Origin: JBBDXI01 sp040902425
Lineage (GTDB): Bacteria > Planctomycetota > Phycisphaerae > Phycisphaerales > UBA1924
Assembly (NCBI GenBank): GCA_040902425.1
Contig: JBBDXI010000044.1
Coordinates: 1 to 31,170 of the forward strand
Length of the DNA stretch: 31,170 nucleotides
Reading direction: 5' to 3'
The stretch's first letter is position 1; each line of letters starts with the position of its first letter. The position numbers and the translations under genes were made by a program. The notes under the pieces are model-generated. The model was not told the DNA's origin. It was given only the letters and a program-made list of their open reading frames with translations, and made no database searches. Positions 6,551 to 14,754 of the stretch are shown here, one piece after another.

Positions 6551-7569
6551 CGCTGCGGGCCCGCCGCGCCGCACAGCTTGTAGAGCACCCGCGCCCCGAC
6601 GTTCCCGTCCCATTCGTCCCCCTCGGGGCCGGGCGAGACCTCGACGAGATCGAACCCAACCACGCGCTTCCCCGACTGCCGCAGCGCATCCAGCAGCAGC
6701 ACAGCCTGGTTGAAGGGCAGCCCCCCCGGCACCGGCGTCCCCGTGTGCGGGCACAGCGACGGGTCCAGGGCGTCGATGTCGAACGAGATGTACACCCGAT
6801 CCGGCAGCGCCTCGACCGCGCGCCGGGCCAGGCCGAGGAAGCCGGTCCCGCCCGCCATCTCCTCCGCCCACTGGTCGTCGTAGAAGGTGACCACCCGCGG
6901 CCCCTGCTCGGCCGCCAGCGCCAGCTCACCCTCGCCGAAGTCGCGGATCCCCACCTGCACGATCCGCGACACGCCGGGGACCCGCGTCAGCACGTTGTGC
7001 ATGATCGACGCGTGGGACCAGCGGAACCCCTCGTACGCCCGCCGGAAGTCCATGTGGGCGTCGATGTGCAGGATGCCCAGGCCGCCCTCGCCAGCCGCCT
7101 CCGCGCACGCCCGGATCGCCCCGAAGGGTGTCGAGTGATCGCCCCCGACGAGACCGGGCGCCTTTCCCTCGGCCAGGATCTGCGCCACCTTCGCGTGCAC
7201 GATCCCGTTCAGCTCATCCCCCGCCGCGTCAACCCTCGCCACGGCCGCGTGGTCCCCCGAATCCGCCCCGCCCCTGAGCAGGATCGGCGCGGCCGCGTCG
7301 CGGGCCGCCTCGCACAGCTCGACGATCCGCCCGTCCGGCTCCTCCATGAAGATCCCGCGCTCGTACACCCGCCCGAACCGCCGGTCGTACAGGTCCACCT
7401 GCATCGAGGCCCGCAGGATCGCCCCCGGCCCCTGCGCGGCGCCCTGGCCGTACGACGTCGTCGCCTCGAAGGGGACCGGCACCAGCACGATCCCCGCCTG
7501 CCCGCGGGTGAACGGCAGGCCGAAGATGCCGGAGCCGGGGAGGCCGGCGGCGTCGGGGTCGAATGCCAT
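6547..7569 (-). CDS. agmatinase-family ureohydrolase
   Basis: The product is 340 aa. It carries the manganese-binding motifs of the arginase/agmatinase superfamily: GGDHS (142-146), DAHMD (170-174) and SFDIDALDP (262-270), plus GTPVPGG (277-283) and GFDLVEVSP (305-313). The last two favour agmatinase-like over arginase or formimidoylglutamase members. The predicted reaction is hydrolysis of agmatine to putrescine and urea. No arginine decarboxylase gene is next to it, so the substrate is not secure. About 20 residues are longer than usual at the N-terminus. GGAG lies 9 nt before the ATG. A TATGGT hexamer lies about 30 nt upstream of the start and could be its -10 element. Confidence 0.85.
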   Translation of the reverse strand: MAFDPDAAGLPGSGIFGLPFTRGQAGIVLVPVPFEATTSYGQGAAQGPGAILRASMQVDLYDRRFGRVYERGIFMEEPDGRIVELCEAARDAAAPILLRGGADSGDHAAVARVDAAGDELNGIVHAKVAQILAEGKAPGLVGGDHSTPFGAIRACAEAAGEGGLGILHIDAHMDFRRAYEGFRWSHASIMHNVLTRVPGVSRIVQVGIRDFGEGELALAAEQGPRVVTFYDDQWAEEMAGGTGFLGLARRAVEALPDRVYISFDIDALDPSLCPHTGTPVPGGLPFNQAVLLLDALRQSGKRVVGFDLVEVSPGPEGDEWDGNVGARVLYKLCGAAGPQR

Positions 7570-7668
7570 GCCGGTCGTCTCCGGAGGGGGAGGGGGCTGA
7601 CCATAGCCGCGGCGCTCACCGTGTGCCCACCGGTGGCAAGCGGCGGCGCGCGGCTCCTAACAATCCCG

Positions 7669-7674
7669 TACGCT
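7669..7674 (+). promoter_or_regulatory. TAnnnT (-10-like) hexamer, 10 nt before start
   Basis: TACGCT lies 10 nt before the ATG at 7685. A GGAG follows directly, so this gene may combine a very short leader with a Shine-Dalgarno. Confidence 0.4.
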
Positions 7675-7684
7675 GGAGCCGCCC

Positions 7685-8410
7685 ATGAGCCAATCACCCG
7701 GACCCTACCCCATCGATCCCGACGGCGACCCGCCGCCCCGCCCGGCCGACCCAACCGCCCCCCGCGCGAAGATCGACAAGCCCGGGCTCATCGAGGACTT
7801 CGAGGAGGATGCCGACTTCACCAGGGACCCGGAGTTGGATCGCGTCGTCCTCGGCGAGGCCACGCCCCCGCCCACCGGGCGCCTCGCCCCCGCCCCCGGG
7901 GATGATCGCCCCGAGTTCGTGCGCCCATTCTGGGCGAGCGAGCACAAGGTCTGGGCGGCGGTGGGGGGGGTCCTGCTCATCGGGGCCCTGATCGGCTCGG
8001 GCATCAACGTCCCGGTCCCCACCGGCGCCACGGTCTCCGCCTCCAAGCGCATCCTCACCATCCTCCTGACGCTCTACACGACGCTCCTGCACACGGGGAC
8101 CGGCGTCGCCGCCGTCTTCGCGGCCTCGGTACTCCAGGGCATGCGGCTGGGCCGCGCCGAGGTCGCCGCCGCCCGCATGTTCGCCGCGGTCGCGGCCTTC
8201 ATGCTCCTGTTCAATCTGCACTTCACCATCACGGCGGCGAAGTTCGAGGAGACGGTGTTCGCCGTGATCGCCTACCTCGTGGTGGTGGCCGCGAGCTTCC
8301 GCCTCTTCAAGCGCGACCCGTTCCTCTTCCTAGTCGGCTCGCACTTCGTGATCTGGCTGGTGGTGCAGGTCGGGATGGAGCTCTCCAAGGCCGCGGCCAA
8401 GCCGGGGTAG
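7685..8410 (+). CDS. integral membrane protein, unknown function
   Basis: Not recognised. The product is 241 aa. The first 80 residues are Pro/Asp/Arg-rich and probably disordered in the cytosol. Four or five hydrophobic helices follow (about 88-108, 118-150, 155-175, 180-200 and 208-230). The ATG has GGAG 6 nt upstream. The galactokinase ATG comes 2 nt after its stop, so the two are probably one transcript. Nothing in the sequence resembles a sugar transporter, so no link to galactose use can be claimed. Confidence 0.75.
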   Translation: MSQSPGPYPIDPDGDPPPRPADPTAPRAKIDKPGLIEDFEEDADFTRDPELDRVVLGEATPPPTGRLAPAPGDDRPEFVRPFWASEHKVWAAVGGVLLIGALIGSGINVPVPTGATVSASKRILTILLTLYTTLLHTGTGVAAVFAASVLQGMRLGRAEVAAARMFAAVAAFMLLFNLHFTITAAKFEETVFAVIAYLVVVAASFRLFKRDPFLFLVGSHFVIWLVVQVGMELSKAAAKPG

Positions 8411-8412
8411 CG

Positions 8413-9603
8413 ATGGAGCAGGCTCCCCCGCCGCCGAGCCCCGAACGATCGCCGCCCCCCAGGGCGATCGCCGCCCGCGCGCGGACGGTTCTCCGCGAGC
8501 GGTTCGGCTCCGATGCCGCGGTGGTCGCCACCGCTCCCGGTCGCGTGAACCTGATCGGCGACCACACCGACTACAACGGCGGGTTCGTCCTGCCGATGGC
8601 GATCGACCGCGTGTGCGCCGTGGCCGCGGCCCCGGGCACCCGCGCCGGCCGCTGGCGCATCCACTCGACGGACCTGGGCCAGGATGCGGAGATGGACGTG
8701 GGCCGGCGGCTGTCGCCGGGTGGCACCGTCAAGGGCCTGTGGACGAGCTATATCGCCGGGGTGGCGGCGGGGTTTCAGGCCCTCCTCGATGGCGAGCCCC
8801 TGCCCCCGCTGGACATCGCGATCGCCAGCTCCGTCCCGCTCGGCAGCGGCCTCTCCAGCTCCGCCGCCCTGGAGGTCGCCGTTGCCACGATGCTCGAGGG
8901 CGTCCTGGGCATCGAACTCGAGCCCCTCGCCAAGGCCCTGCTCTGCCAGAGGGCCGAGCACGAGTTTGCCGGCGTCCCGTGCGGTCTGATGGACCAGTTC
9001 GCCAGCATCCACGGCAAGGCGGGGCACGCGCTGCTGATCGACTGCCGGGACCACACGGTCACCCCGATCCGCCTGCCCCGGCCGGAAGAGGCTTCCTTTC
9101 TGCTCATCGACAGCGGCGTCCGCCACGAACTGGGCGCGACGGAGTACGCGGCCCGCAGGCGCACCTGCGAGAGCGCGGCGCGGAAGCTGAGCGTTCCATT
9201 CCTGTGCTCGCTCTCTCCGCCCGACCTCCCCGCGGCTCTCGGACGCCTCACGGATGAGGAAGCACGCTGCACGCGCCACGCGATCACGGAGTCCGCCCGT
9301 GTCGAGGCCGCCGCCGCGGCGCTCCGCGACGGCAACCTGACCCGGTTGGGGCAGTTGATGCTGGAATCACACGTGTCGCTGCGTGACGACTACCGGGTTT
9401 CGTGTCCTGAGCTCGACGCGATCGTCGAATCTGTCGCGGCACTCCCGGGCGTACACGGCGCCCGCATGACCGGTGCCGGGTTCGGTGGTAACGCGGTTGT
9501 CCTGGCCCCGCCGGAAGCGGTTGACCGTGCGTGCGATGCCACAGGGTCGCGGGTAGCGCTTGTCCGGCCCTCGCCAGGGGCGCGCCTCGCGGCAAGCGGC
9601 TGA
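8413..9603 (+). CDS. galK: galactokinase (GHMP kinase family)
   Basis: The product is 396 aa, close to the family length. All three GHMP motifs are present: the galactokinase signature APGRVNLIGDHTDYN (41-55), the ATP-binding loop PLGSGLSSSAALEV (142-155), and MTGAGFGG near the C-terminus. CGLMDQF (190-196) contains the catalytic Asp194. The enzyme phosphorylates galactose to galactose-1-phosphate with ATP, the first committed step of the Leloir pathway. In the signature the usual Glu of GEHTDYN is Asp. No galT, galE or sugar transporter is near. It is co-oriented with, and 2 nt from, a membrane protein gene. A relative acting on another sugar is possible but less likely. Confidence 0.92.
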   Translation: MEQAPPPPSPERSPPPRAIAARARTVLRERFGSDAAVVATAPGRVNLIGDHTDYNGGFVLPMAIDRVCAVAAAPGTRAGRWRIHSTDLGQDAEMDVGRRLSPGGTVKGLWTSYIAGVAAGFQALLDGEPLPPLDIAIASSVPLGSGLSSSAALEVAVATMLEGVLGIELEPLAKALLCQRAEHEFAGVPCGLMDQFASIHGKAGHALLIDCRDHTVTPIRLPRPEEASFLLIDSGVRHELGATEYAARRRTCESAARKLSVPFLCSLSPPDLPAALGRLTDEEARCTRHAITESARVEAAAAALRDGNLTRLGQLMLESHVSLRDDYRVSCPELDAIVESVAALPGVHGARMTGAGFGGNAVVLAPPEAVDRACDATGSRVALVRPSPGARLAASG

Positions 9604-9610
9604 GTCTCCG

Positions 9611-11779
9611 CTACTCACGACCTCCACCGAGCCGCTTGAGCAGCGGCGAGAACACGAGGATCACCAACCCCGCCACGCCCGAGGTCACCACGAAGAGGAA
9701 GAAGAAGTTGGTCTGTCCGGCGCCGAGGTCCCACGGGAGCGTCAGCTTGCCCGTCTCGATGTTCTTGACCTGCGCCGCGACCAGTCCGCCGCCAAGATTC
9801 GCAACAAAACTGGAGACAAACCAGATTCCCATCAGGAGCGAGACAAAGCGGACCGGGGCCGTCTTGGTGACGTACGACAGGCCGGTTGGGGATAGGCAGA
9901 GCTCGCCGACGGTGTGCCAGAGGTACGTCATCAGGATGAACATCATCGAGGCCTTGACCCCGGGCTCGGCCGCAACTCGCCCGGCGAGAACCATGAAGAC
10001 ATAGCCGAACCCGAGAAACAGCAGGCCGAGTGAGATCTTGACCGGCTGGCTCGGGTTCATGTTCCGTCTGCCAAGCCTGGTCCATATCGCAGCAAACAGG
10101 GGTGCCAGAAGGAAGATCAGCCCGGCATTCACAGACTGGAACCACGTGGCAGGCACTTCGAACCCCAGGAGGGACCGGTCCGTGTTCTGCTTCGTGAACA
10201 GGTTGATGCTGGTACCCGCCTGCTCGAACGCGATCCAGAAGAACGCATTGAAGAGGATGTAGATAAAGATCGTGACGACGGGGCCGCGGTCCTCCGGCCG
10301 ATTCTGGGCCAGGAACCAGATCGTCCAGGCCAGCACGGCCGCAACCAGCGCAGCGACGACCGTCCAGCCGAGCGCCTGGTGAGCCTGCAGGTATTCGATG
10401 AGCCTGCCCACCTCCCCGAATGCCCCGAAGTGGAACGCCGCCCCCGCAAGTGCCGCCAGTGCCAAGGCCAGGACCATGATGCCGGTGGCCGTCTGCGATG
10501 CGTTCGCCTTTGGTGCGTCGCCGATGCCGGTCAGGAATCGCGGGCGCCCCCAGAGATACAGCCCCAGGCCGAGCAACATTCCAACGGCCGCGGAACCAAA
10601 ACCCAGGTGCCAGTTGACGGTCTCCCCCAGAGTCCCGCAGACGAACGCGCAGAGGAACGCCCCGAGGTTGATACCCATGTAGAAAATCGTGTACGCCCCG
10701 TCGCGCCGCGGATCGCCGGCCCGATACAGCTGGCCGACCATGACGGACACCGTCGGCTTGAAGTGGCCTGTGCCCACGACGATCACCGCAAGGCCCGTGA
10801 TGAACAACGACATGCCGGCCGGGCTGTGCGCGAGCCCTCCAAGCCCCGAGACCGCCAGGATCACGTGGCCGATCGAGATCAGGACCCCGCCGATCAGCAT
10901 CGAACGGTGGGTGCCGATCAGCTTGTCCGCGATGAGGCCTCCCAGGATCGGGAACAGGTACGCCAATCCGGTGTACCAGCCAAACAGGGTGTTCGCCTTG
11001 GCCTCCGTCCAGTTTCGGCCGCTCTGGTACGTGTTCGTAGCCAGAATGATGTCGACCGGTTCCTTCTGGTCGGCGGCTCGCTTGGTGTCCGGCTCGACAA
11101 TCACCGAGATCGCGTCGGTGTTGTCGTTCACCGTGAAGAAGCTCCGATCCTCCTGATCGCGATTGACTTCGACCACGAGCTTGAGCTTCTCGTTTGACGG
11201 GTTGCTGATCCGGTAGCGGACCTCGGTGAGCTCGGCCCTTTCTCCCGGTTGAGCCGTGAGAACGGCCGGGTCAGTCGCGGCCGTTTCGTCGACGACCCAT
11301 GTAGTCTTCTTTCCCTCTGCGTCGGCAGGGTCCGGCACCGCCTTCAGCTGCCGGATGATGAGGGCGGGGCTCCCCACGACCGAAGGCTCGGCCGGGGACG
11401 CCGCCGCCGCGCCCGAGCCAGCGCGAATCCCGATCAGTCGCGATTGGCTATCGCGGACTTCCTTGCCATCGACAACCTGGGCCGGAGCGTCCTTGTCATC
11501 GACCTGCCGGATCTCGGTGAACGAGATCCGGTTCGTATAGTGCCCCGGTGCCAACTCGTGGACCGCGAGCACCGCCGCGAGGTAGAGGACCAGGAGCGCA
11601 CGCATCCCGTAGTAGCTGAACCGCTCCCACATCTCCACGAGGAACAGCAGGAACAGCCCCGGCGGGTGCCCGAGGAACTGCCTCCCCGTCGGCTCCAGCG
11701 GGATCAGCGGCGGCCGGTCCGTCGCCGCCGCGGCTTCCGGGGGGACGGGGATGCTGTCCGGGTCGTGCTGACGGGCCAT
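9611..11779 (-). CDS. POT-family proton-dependent peptide transporter with inserted outer domain
   Basis: The product is 722 aa; bacterial POT (PTR2) transporters are usually about 450-520. The family motif ExxERFxYY is at 49-57 (EMWERFSYY) in the first helix. GLAYLFPILGGLIADKLIG (271-289) is the usual second-helix segment, and GTGHFKPTVSVMVGQ is the second family signature. These predict proton-coupled import of di- and tripeptides. Between helix 1 and helix 2 lies an extra stretch of about 175 residues (77-255) without membrane segments, rich in beta-type sequence such as LTEVRYRISNPSNEKLKLVV. It would face the periplasm. GGAG is 6 nt before the ATG. The gene converges on galK with a 7-bp gap. 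Confidence 0.9.
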   Translation of the reverse strand: MARQHDPDSIPVPPEAAAATDRPPLIPLEPTGRQFLGHPPGLFLLFLVEMWERFSYYGMRALLVLYLAAVLAVHELAPGHYTNRISFTEIRQVDDKDAPAQVVDGKEVRDSQSRLIGIRAGSGAAAASPAEPSVVGSPALIIRQLKAVPDPADAEGKKTTWVVDETAATDPAVLTAQPGERAELTEVRYRISNPSNEKLKLVVEVNRDQEDRSFFTVNDNTDAISVIVEPDTKRAADQKEPVDIILATNTYQSGRNWTEAKANTLFGWYTGLAYLFPILGGLIADKLIGTHRSMLIGGVLISIGHVILAVSGLGGLAHSPAGMSLFITGLAVIVVGTGHFKPTVSVMVGQLYRAGDPRRDGAYTIFYMGINLGAFLCAFVCGTLGETVNWHLGFGSAAVGMLLGLGLYLWGRPRFLTGIGDAPKANASQTATGIMVLALALAALAGAAFHFGAFGEVGRLIEYLQAHQALGWTVVAALVAAVLAWTIWFLAQNRPEDRGPVVTIFIYILFNAFFWIAFEQAGTSINLFTKQNTDRSLLGFEVPATWFQSVNAGLIFLLAPLFAAIWTRLGRRNMNPSQPVKISLGLLFLGFGYVFMVLAGRVAAEPGVKASMMFILMTYLWHTVGELCLSPTGLSYVTKTAPVRFVSLLMGIWFVSSFVANLGGGLVAAQVKNIETGKLTLPWDLGAGQTNFFFLFVVTSGVAGLVILVFSPLLKRLGGGRE

Positions 11780-11785
11780 TCGCTG

Positions 11786-11789
11786 CTCC
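11786..11789 (-). promoter_or_regulatory. RBS supporting the peptide transporter start
   Basis: GGAG on the minus strand lies 6 nt before the ATG at 11779, which supports the full 722-aa reading. Confidence 0.6.
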
Positions 11790-11998
11790 AGGAAGTCGCG
11801 CCGCCTTCATCGGGGGGCCGACGGGGCCGTATCCGCGGAGAATACTCAGACTCTCCGGCACACGCGAGGCAGTGCAATTCCCGGGCCTCGGGCTGGCGGC
11901 GTTCGTTGCCGCGGAGCCGGTGTCCTTCGCCAGCGGCTCGCCGGCGGCCGGCGGGTGCTACGGGCGGCGCCCCGCCGAGCCCTCCGCCTGGTTGGCCG

Positions 11999-12121
11999 AT
12001 GCACATCCAGTTCACCATCTTCGCGAGCGAGACGGGCCGTGGGTGGATGGGCAACGGCCCGGACACACACTCGGGCGGCTATCAGGAGGTGCCGCCCCGC
12101 CCGCCGGAACTGGATGAATGA
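11999..12121 (+). CDS. possible 40-aa small protein
   Basis: A 40-codon frame begins with MHIQFTIFASETG and ends in a Pro/Glu-rich tail (PPRPPELDE). Its third codon positions are about 85% G or C and it contains Ile, Phe, Thr, Tyr and Trp rather than the Arg/Ala/Pro bias of chance frames in this DNA. No good Shine-Dalgarno precedes it. Its stop overlaps another ATG (12118) that opens a 79-codon frame of weaker coding character. It may be a real small gene, a remnant, or chance. Confidence 0.22.
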   Translation: MHIQFTIFASETGRGWMGNGPDTHSGGYQEVPPRPPELDE

Positions 12122-12390
12122 GGCGAAGTTCGACGCCAAGCCTGAAGCGGGAAGCGGTCGCGAGTCAGGCCGAGCCGGATGGCCTTGAAGAGAGTCCGCT
12201 TGACGAAGACCACGGGGTCTGGTCGGCGTGGCCTGGCTGGCCGGGGGTCCTCACGACGGCGGGGCACCGGTGGGCGTACTTCACGGCGGTGGACATGGCG
12301 GAGGCCCTTCCGAGAGCCCGGCGCGTGAGAATCACCTCATCTCCGGCCGAGCGGTGAGAGATTTTTCAGACCCGGATTAAGCGGCGGGGA

Positions 12391-12488
12391 CCTTTCACCC
12401 GGGTTACCGTTGCCGGGGCGTGGGTTAGCGCCGGCTCACCCATTAAGCCGACAGATTTGGGGCGTTAACCGCCTTTCACCGGCACCGT
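12391..12488 (+). repeat. imperfect direct repeat pair upstream of beta-helix gene
   Basis: CCTTTCACCCGGGTTACCGT (12391-12410) recurs as CCTTTCACCGGCACCGT (12472-12488), 81 bp apart. Related TTA motifs lie at 12376, 12403, 12424, 12442 and 12464. Two copies upstream of an exported-protein gene could be regulator sites, but the start codon is more than 320 bp away. Confidence 0.35.
12422..12441 (+). promoter_or_regulatory. hairpin between the direct repeats
   Basis: GGGTTAGC (12422-12429) pairs with GCTCACCC (12434-12441) around a GCCG loop, with one mismatch. It lies midway between the two direct-repeat copies. Confidence 0.3.
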
Positions 12489-12800
12489 CTTCAGCGTATG
12501 TTCTCGGACTGATCGACCCCGCAGACGCCGCCGGGATGCCAGCCGTGGATCTCGTTGGCGGAAACACACGCGGTAGCCAGGGTCGAGGCGCCGCCGACTC
12601 GCTGGGATGGGCCATCGCCGGTCCCGGCAAAACCTGAGGTCATCCAGCCGTTCAGGCCGTAGCGCCACCCCGCACCGGGGGCTCAACCACCGGGTCGGTC
12701 AGCGCCACCGGTCTGTCCTCGGCACGCGGCCCCCCCCCCGGAACCCGAGTTGACGCGTTGTCCCGCCCCGCGGGGTGCAGCACGTCAGGCCGGAGGACAC

Positions 12801-12804
12801 GGAG
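12801..12804 (+). promoter_or_regulatory. RBS deciding the first beta-helix start
   Basis: GGAG lies 6 nt before the ATG at 12811. An in-frame ATG at 12775 would put 12 charged residues before the signal peptide and has no such site. Confidence 0.55.
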
Positions 12805-12810
12805 ATCCGG

Positions 12811-14568
12811 ATGTCTACCCGTCGATCGTTCCGCGTCGCTCTCCTGGCCGCCGCTGTCCTCGCGCCCCTCGGCGCTGTCCCGCTCACGACGGCCGCACCG
12901 CCCGTGGTGAACGGGTGGTCCCAGTTCACGCCCAGCCCCGACAGCCGGATCGTGTACGTCAGCAGCAGCACGGGCAACGACGCCAACAACGGACTGTCGC
13001 AGTCCTCGCCCAAGCGCACGCTGTCGGCCGCCTATTCCGTGCTGCGCCACGGGTACCCCGACTGGATGCTGCTGAAGTCCGGCGACACCTGGACCGAGTC
13101 ATTCCCCGGCTGGGGCAAGAGCGGCCGCTCCGACAACGAGATGATGCGGATCGGGAGTTACGGCGCGGGCGCCCGTCCCAAGCTGCAGACGGGCACGAGC
13201 AACGGGATCTACGCGTTCGGCGGGTCCCCCTCGATCGGTCACATTGCCATCACCGACCTGCACATGGTCCCCCATACCTACGACGGGTCCAACGGGGTGC
13301 CGTCCGGCATCCAGATGCTGGCGAACTGCTCCGACATCCTCGTCGAAAACTGCTACTTCGAGCGGTTCTTCCAGAACATCATCTTCAACTCCAATCCCGC
13401 CACCGAGAGCATGAGCGACATCCGCATCCGCCGGTGCGTCTCGGTCGACGCATTCCGGATCGGCAGCGGGCACGCCCAGGGCATGTACATCGGAGGGGCG
13501 AACAACGTGCTCCTGGAGGAGTGCGCCTTCGACCACAACGGCTGGAGCGAGTCGATCGGCGGCGCCGATCCCACAATTTTCCGCCACAACATCTACATCC
13601 AGTCCGATTGCAGCAACGTGACCACCCGCGGCCTGATCTCGGCCCGCGCAGCCGCGACGGGGATGCAGCAGCGGCCCGGTGGGACGTGCGAGGGCCACCT
13701 CTTTCTCCGCAATCCGCTGGGCATCGTCATGGGCGGGGGCGGGACTGTCCGGAACTGCGTCCTGATGGACAGCCGCGACATCGACGCCGCGAACCCGCGT
13801 GGCGTGGGGATCCAGATCGCCGGCGGCAACACCTTCGAGGTCGCCGGCAACGTCTGCTCCTGGCGAACCCAGCCCGGCACCTGGAACATTCAGGCCATCT
13901 CGGTGGACAGCACCAGCCACACGGTGAACATCCACGACAACGTGGTCTGGAAGTGGTCGGTGCAGGGGGCCAACTCCTGCGGTGGGCTGCAAATCGGTGG
14001 GGCCCCGTCGGGGACCTTCCAAGTCCGCAACAACCACCTTCAGATGCGGTCTGGCGGCATGGTGATCGAGAACAACGTCAGCTACCCCCTGGGCCTCTCG
14101 GGCAACCGGTACTACTCCCCGCAGTCCAACCCCTTCGAGCGGTCCGGCGTCGGCATGAACTTCACTCAATGGGTCATTGCCACCTCCGAGACCGGCGCGT
14201 CGTTCACGCCCGGCACCTACCCCGACCCCGACCGGTCCATCTCGACGTACATGAGCTCGATCGGGCGTCCGCCTACGCTGGAGGCCTTCATGGCCGAGGC
14301 TCGACTGCAATCGAAGTCGAACTGGAGGCCGCAGTTCACCGCCGCCGCTGTGAACGCGTACATCAAGGCGGGCTACTTCGGCGGCACAAGCCCCCCCGCC
14401 TGCCCCGCGGACCTGAATGGGGATCTCATCCTCAACCTCAACGACATGATCGCGTTCCAGAAGTTCTTCTTCCGCTCCGACATGCGGGCGGATGTGAACC
14501 ACGACGGCGTTCTGAACATCGCCGACTTCACCACCTACCAGACGCTGTACAACGCCGGCTGCCCATAA
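12811..14568 (+). CDS. secreted right-handed beta-helix protein with dockerin-like C-terminus
   Basis: The product is 585 aa. A signal peptide covers about residues 1-29 (STRRS start, LLAAAVLAPLGAV core). The body is a parallel beta-helix type region with repeated short strands and Asn/Gly turns, including ILVENCYFERFFQNIIFNSN, RHNIYIQSDCSNVTTRG and later NNHLQM and NNVSY. Such folds are common in pectate lyase-like and other polysaccharide-active proteins, but no catalytic residues can be assigned. The last 55 residues hold two EF-hand-like calcium loops, DLNGDLILNLNDM and DVNHDGVLNIADF, in a dockerin type I-like arrangement bounded by Cys. A close paralog lies directly downstream. It is probably secreted or surface-bound. 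The substrate is unknown. Confidence 0.85.
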   Translation: MSTRRSFRVALLAAAVLAPLGAVPLTTAAPPVVNGWSQFTPSPDSRIVYVSSSTGNDANNGLSQSSPKRTLSAAYSVLRHGYPDWMLLKSGDTWTESFPGWGKSGRSDNEMMRIGSYGAGARPKLQTGTSNGIYAFGGSPSIGHIAITDLHMVPHTYDGSNGVPSGIQMLANCSDILVENCYFERFFQNIIFNSNPATESMSDIRIRRCVSVDAFRIGSGHAQGMYIGGANNVLLEECAFDHNGWSESIGGADPTIFRHNIYIQSDCSNVTTRGLISARAAATGMQQRPGGTCEGHLFLRNPLGIVMGGGGTVRNCVLMDSRDIDAANPRGVGIQIAGGNTFEVAGNVCSWRTQPGTWNIQAISVDSTSHTVNIHDNVVWKWSVQGANSCGGLQIGGAPSGTFQVRNNHLQMRSGGMVIENNVSYPLGLSGNRYYSPQSNPFERSGVGMNFTQWVIATSETGASFTPGTYPDPDRSISTYMSSIGRPPTLEAFMAEARLQSKSNWRPQFTAAAVNAYIKAGYFGGTSPPACPADLNGDLILNLNDMIAFQKFFFRSDMRADVNHDGVLNIADFTTYQTLYNAGCP

Positions 14569-14594
14569 CAGCCAGCGAGGGCGGACACTCTCCG

Positions 14595-14632
14595 CGGGGG
14601 GGNNNNNNNNNNCGGGCCCGCCGCTGTTTTTT
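14595..14632 (+). terminator. probable intrinsic terminator interrupted by assembly gap
   Basis: A GC-rich right arm (CGGGCCCGCCGC, 14613-14624) is followed by a T6 tract (14627-14632). The visible left side, GCGGGGGG (14595-14602), resembles the expected partner, and the rest falls in the run of Ns. It lies 27 nt after the first beta-helix gene, a natural place for a terminator. Confidence 0.5.
14603..14612. other. assembly gap (10 N)
   Basis: Ten Ns follow a G-run and precede a C-rich arm. The true gap length is unknown. The gap lies between two genes, so neither coding frame is affected, but sequence in the intergenic region may be missing. Confidence 0.98.
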
Positions 14633-14696
14633 GGACGGCGGGATCATGAGGGGAGCGCCGGATGCGCCGCCGGGGGACTCTGGGCCGTAAAGTGGA

Positions 14697-14711
14697 GAAC
14701 CGCGGCGGTTC
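14697..14711 (+). promoter_or_regulatory. small hairpin upstream of second beta-helix gene
   Basis: GAACCG (14697-14702) pairs with CGGTTC (14706-14711) around a 3-nt loop, 33 nt before the RBS. It is short and may be fortuitous. Confidence 0.2.
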
Positions 14712-14743
14712 TCGGGCGGCGCCCGGGCGCGATCAACTGCACC

Positions 14744-14750
14744 GGAGGGG
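14744..14750 (+). promoter_or_regulatory. RBS deciding the second beta-helix start
   Basis: GGAGGGG lies 4 nt before the ATG at 14755. This favours that codon over a frame opening at 14662 and over the Met at 14776. Confidence 0.6.
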
Positions 14751-14754
14751 ACAA

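Larger units (their letters stand above)
11780..12810. other. 1-kb intergenic region, no firm gene
   Basis: This is the longest stretch without a recognisable gene. It holds the upstream regions of the transporter (minus) and of the beta-helix gene (plus). Open frames here lack domain similarity. One 40-codon frame (11999-12121) has coding-like base use and is listed separately. Positions 12360-12490 are less GC-rich and carry a hairpin, an imperfect direct repeat and several TTA-containing motifs. I see no tRNA, transposase remnant or known riboswitch. Confidence 0.6.

Noticed and set aside
6547..7569. Ureohydrolase as HutG for the hut genes
   Set aside because: The FDIDALDP and GFDLVEVSP segments are of agmatinase type, and the gene is 16 kb from hutHU; only the superfamily is shared.
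12082..12357. Two opposite small frames in the long intergenic region as degraded transposase
   Set aside because: No catalytic motif, terminal inverted repeat or target duplication is visible.
11780..12810. tRNA or other RNA gene in the long gap
   Set aside because: No T-loop (GGTTCGAATCC-like) or cloverleaf arms found by eye on either strand.
12750..14690. Long open frame across the first beta-helix gene and the N gap
   Set aside because: The product is Arg/His/Pro-rich without a fold and includes unknown residues from the gap; the real gene is in another frame.
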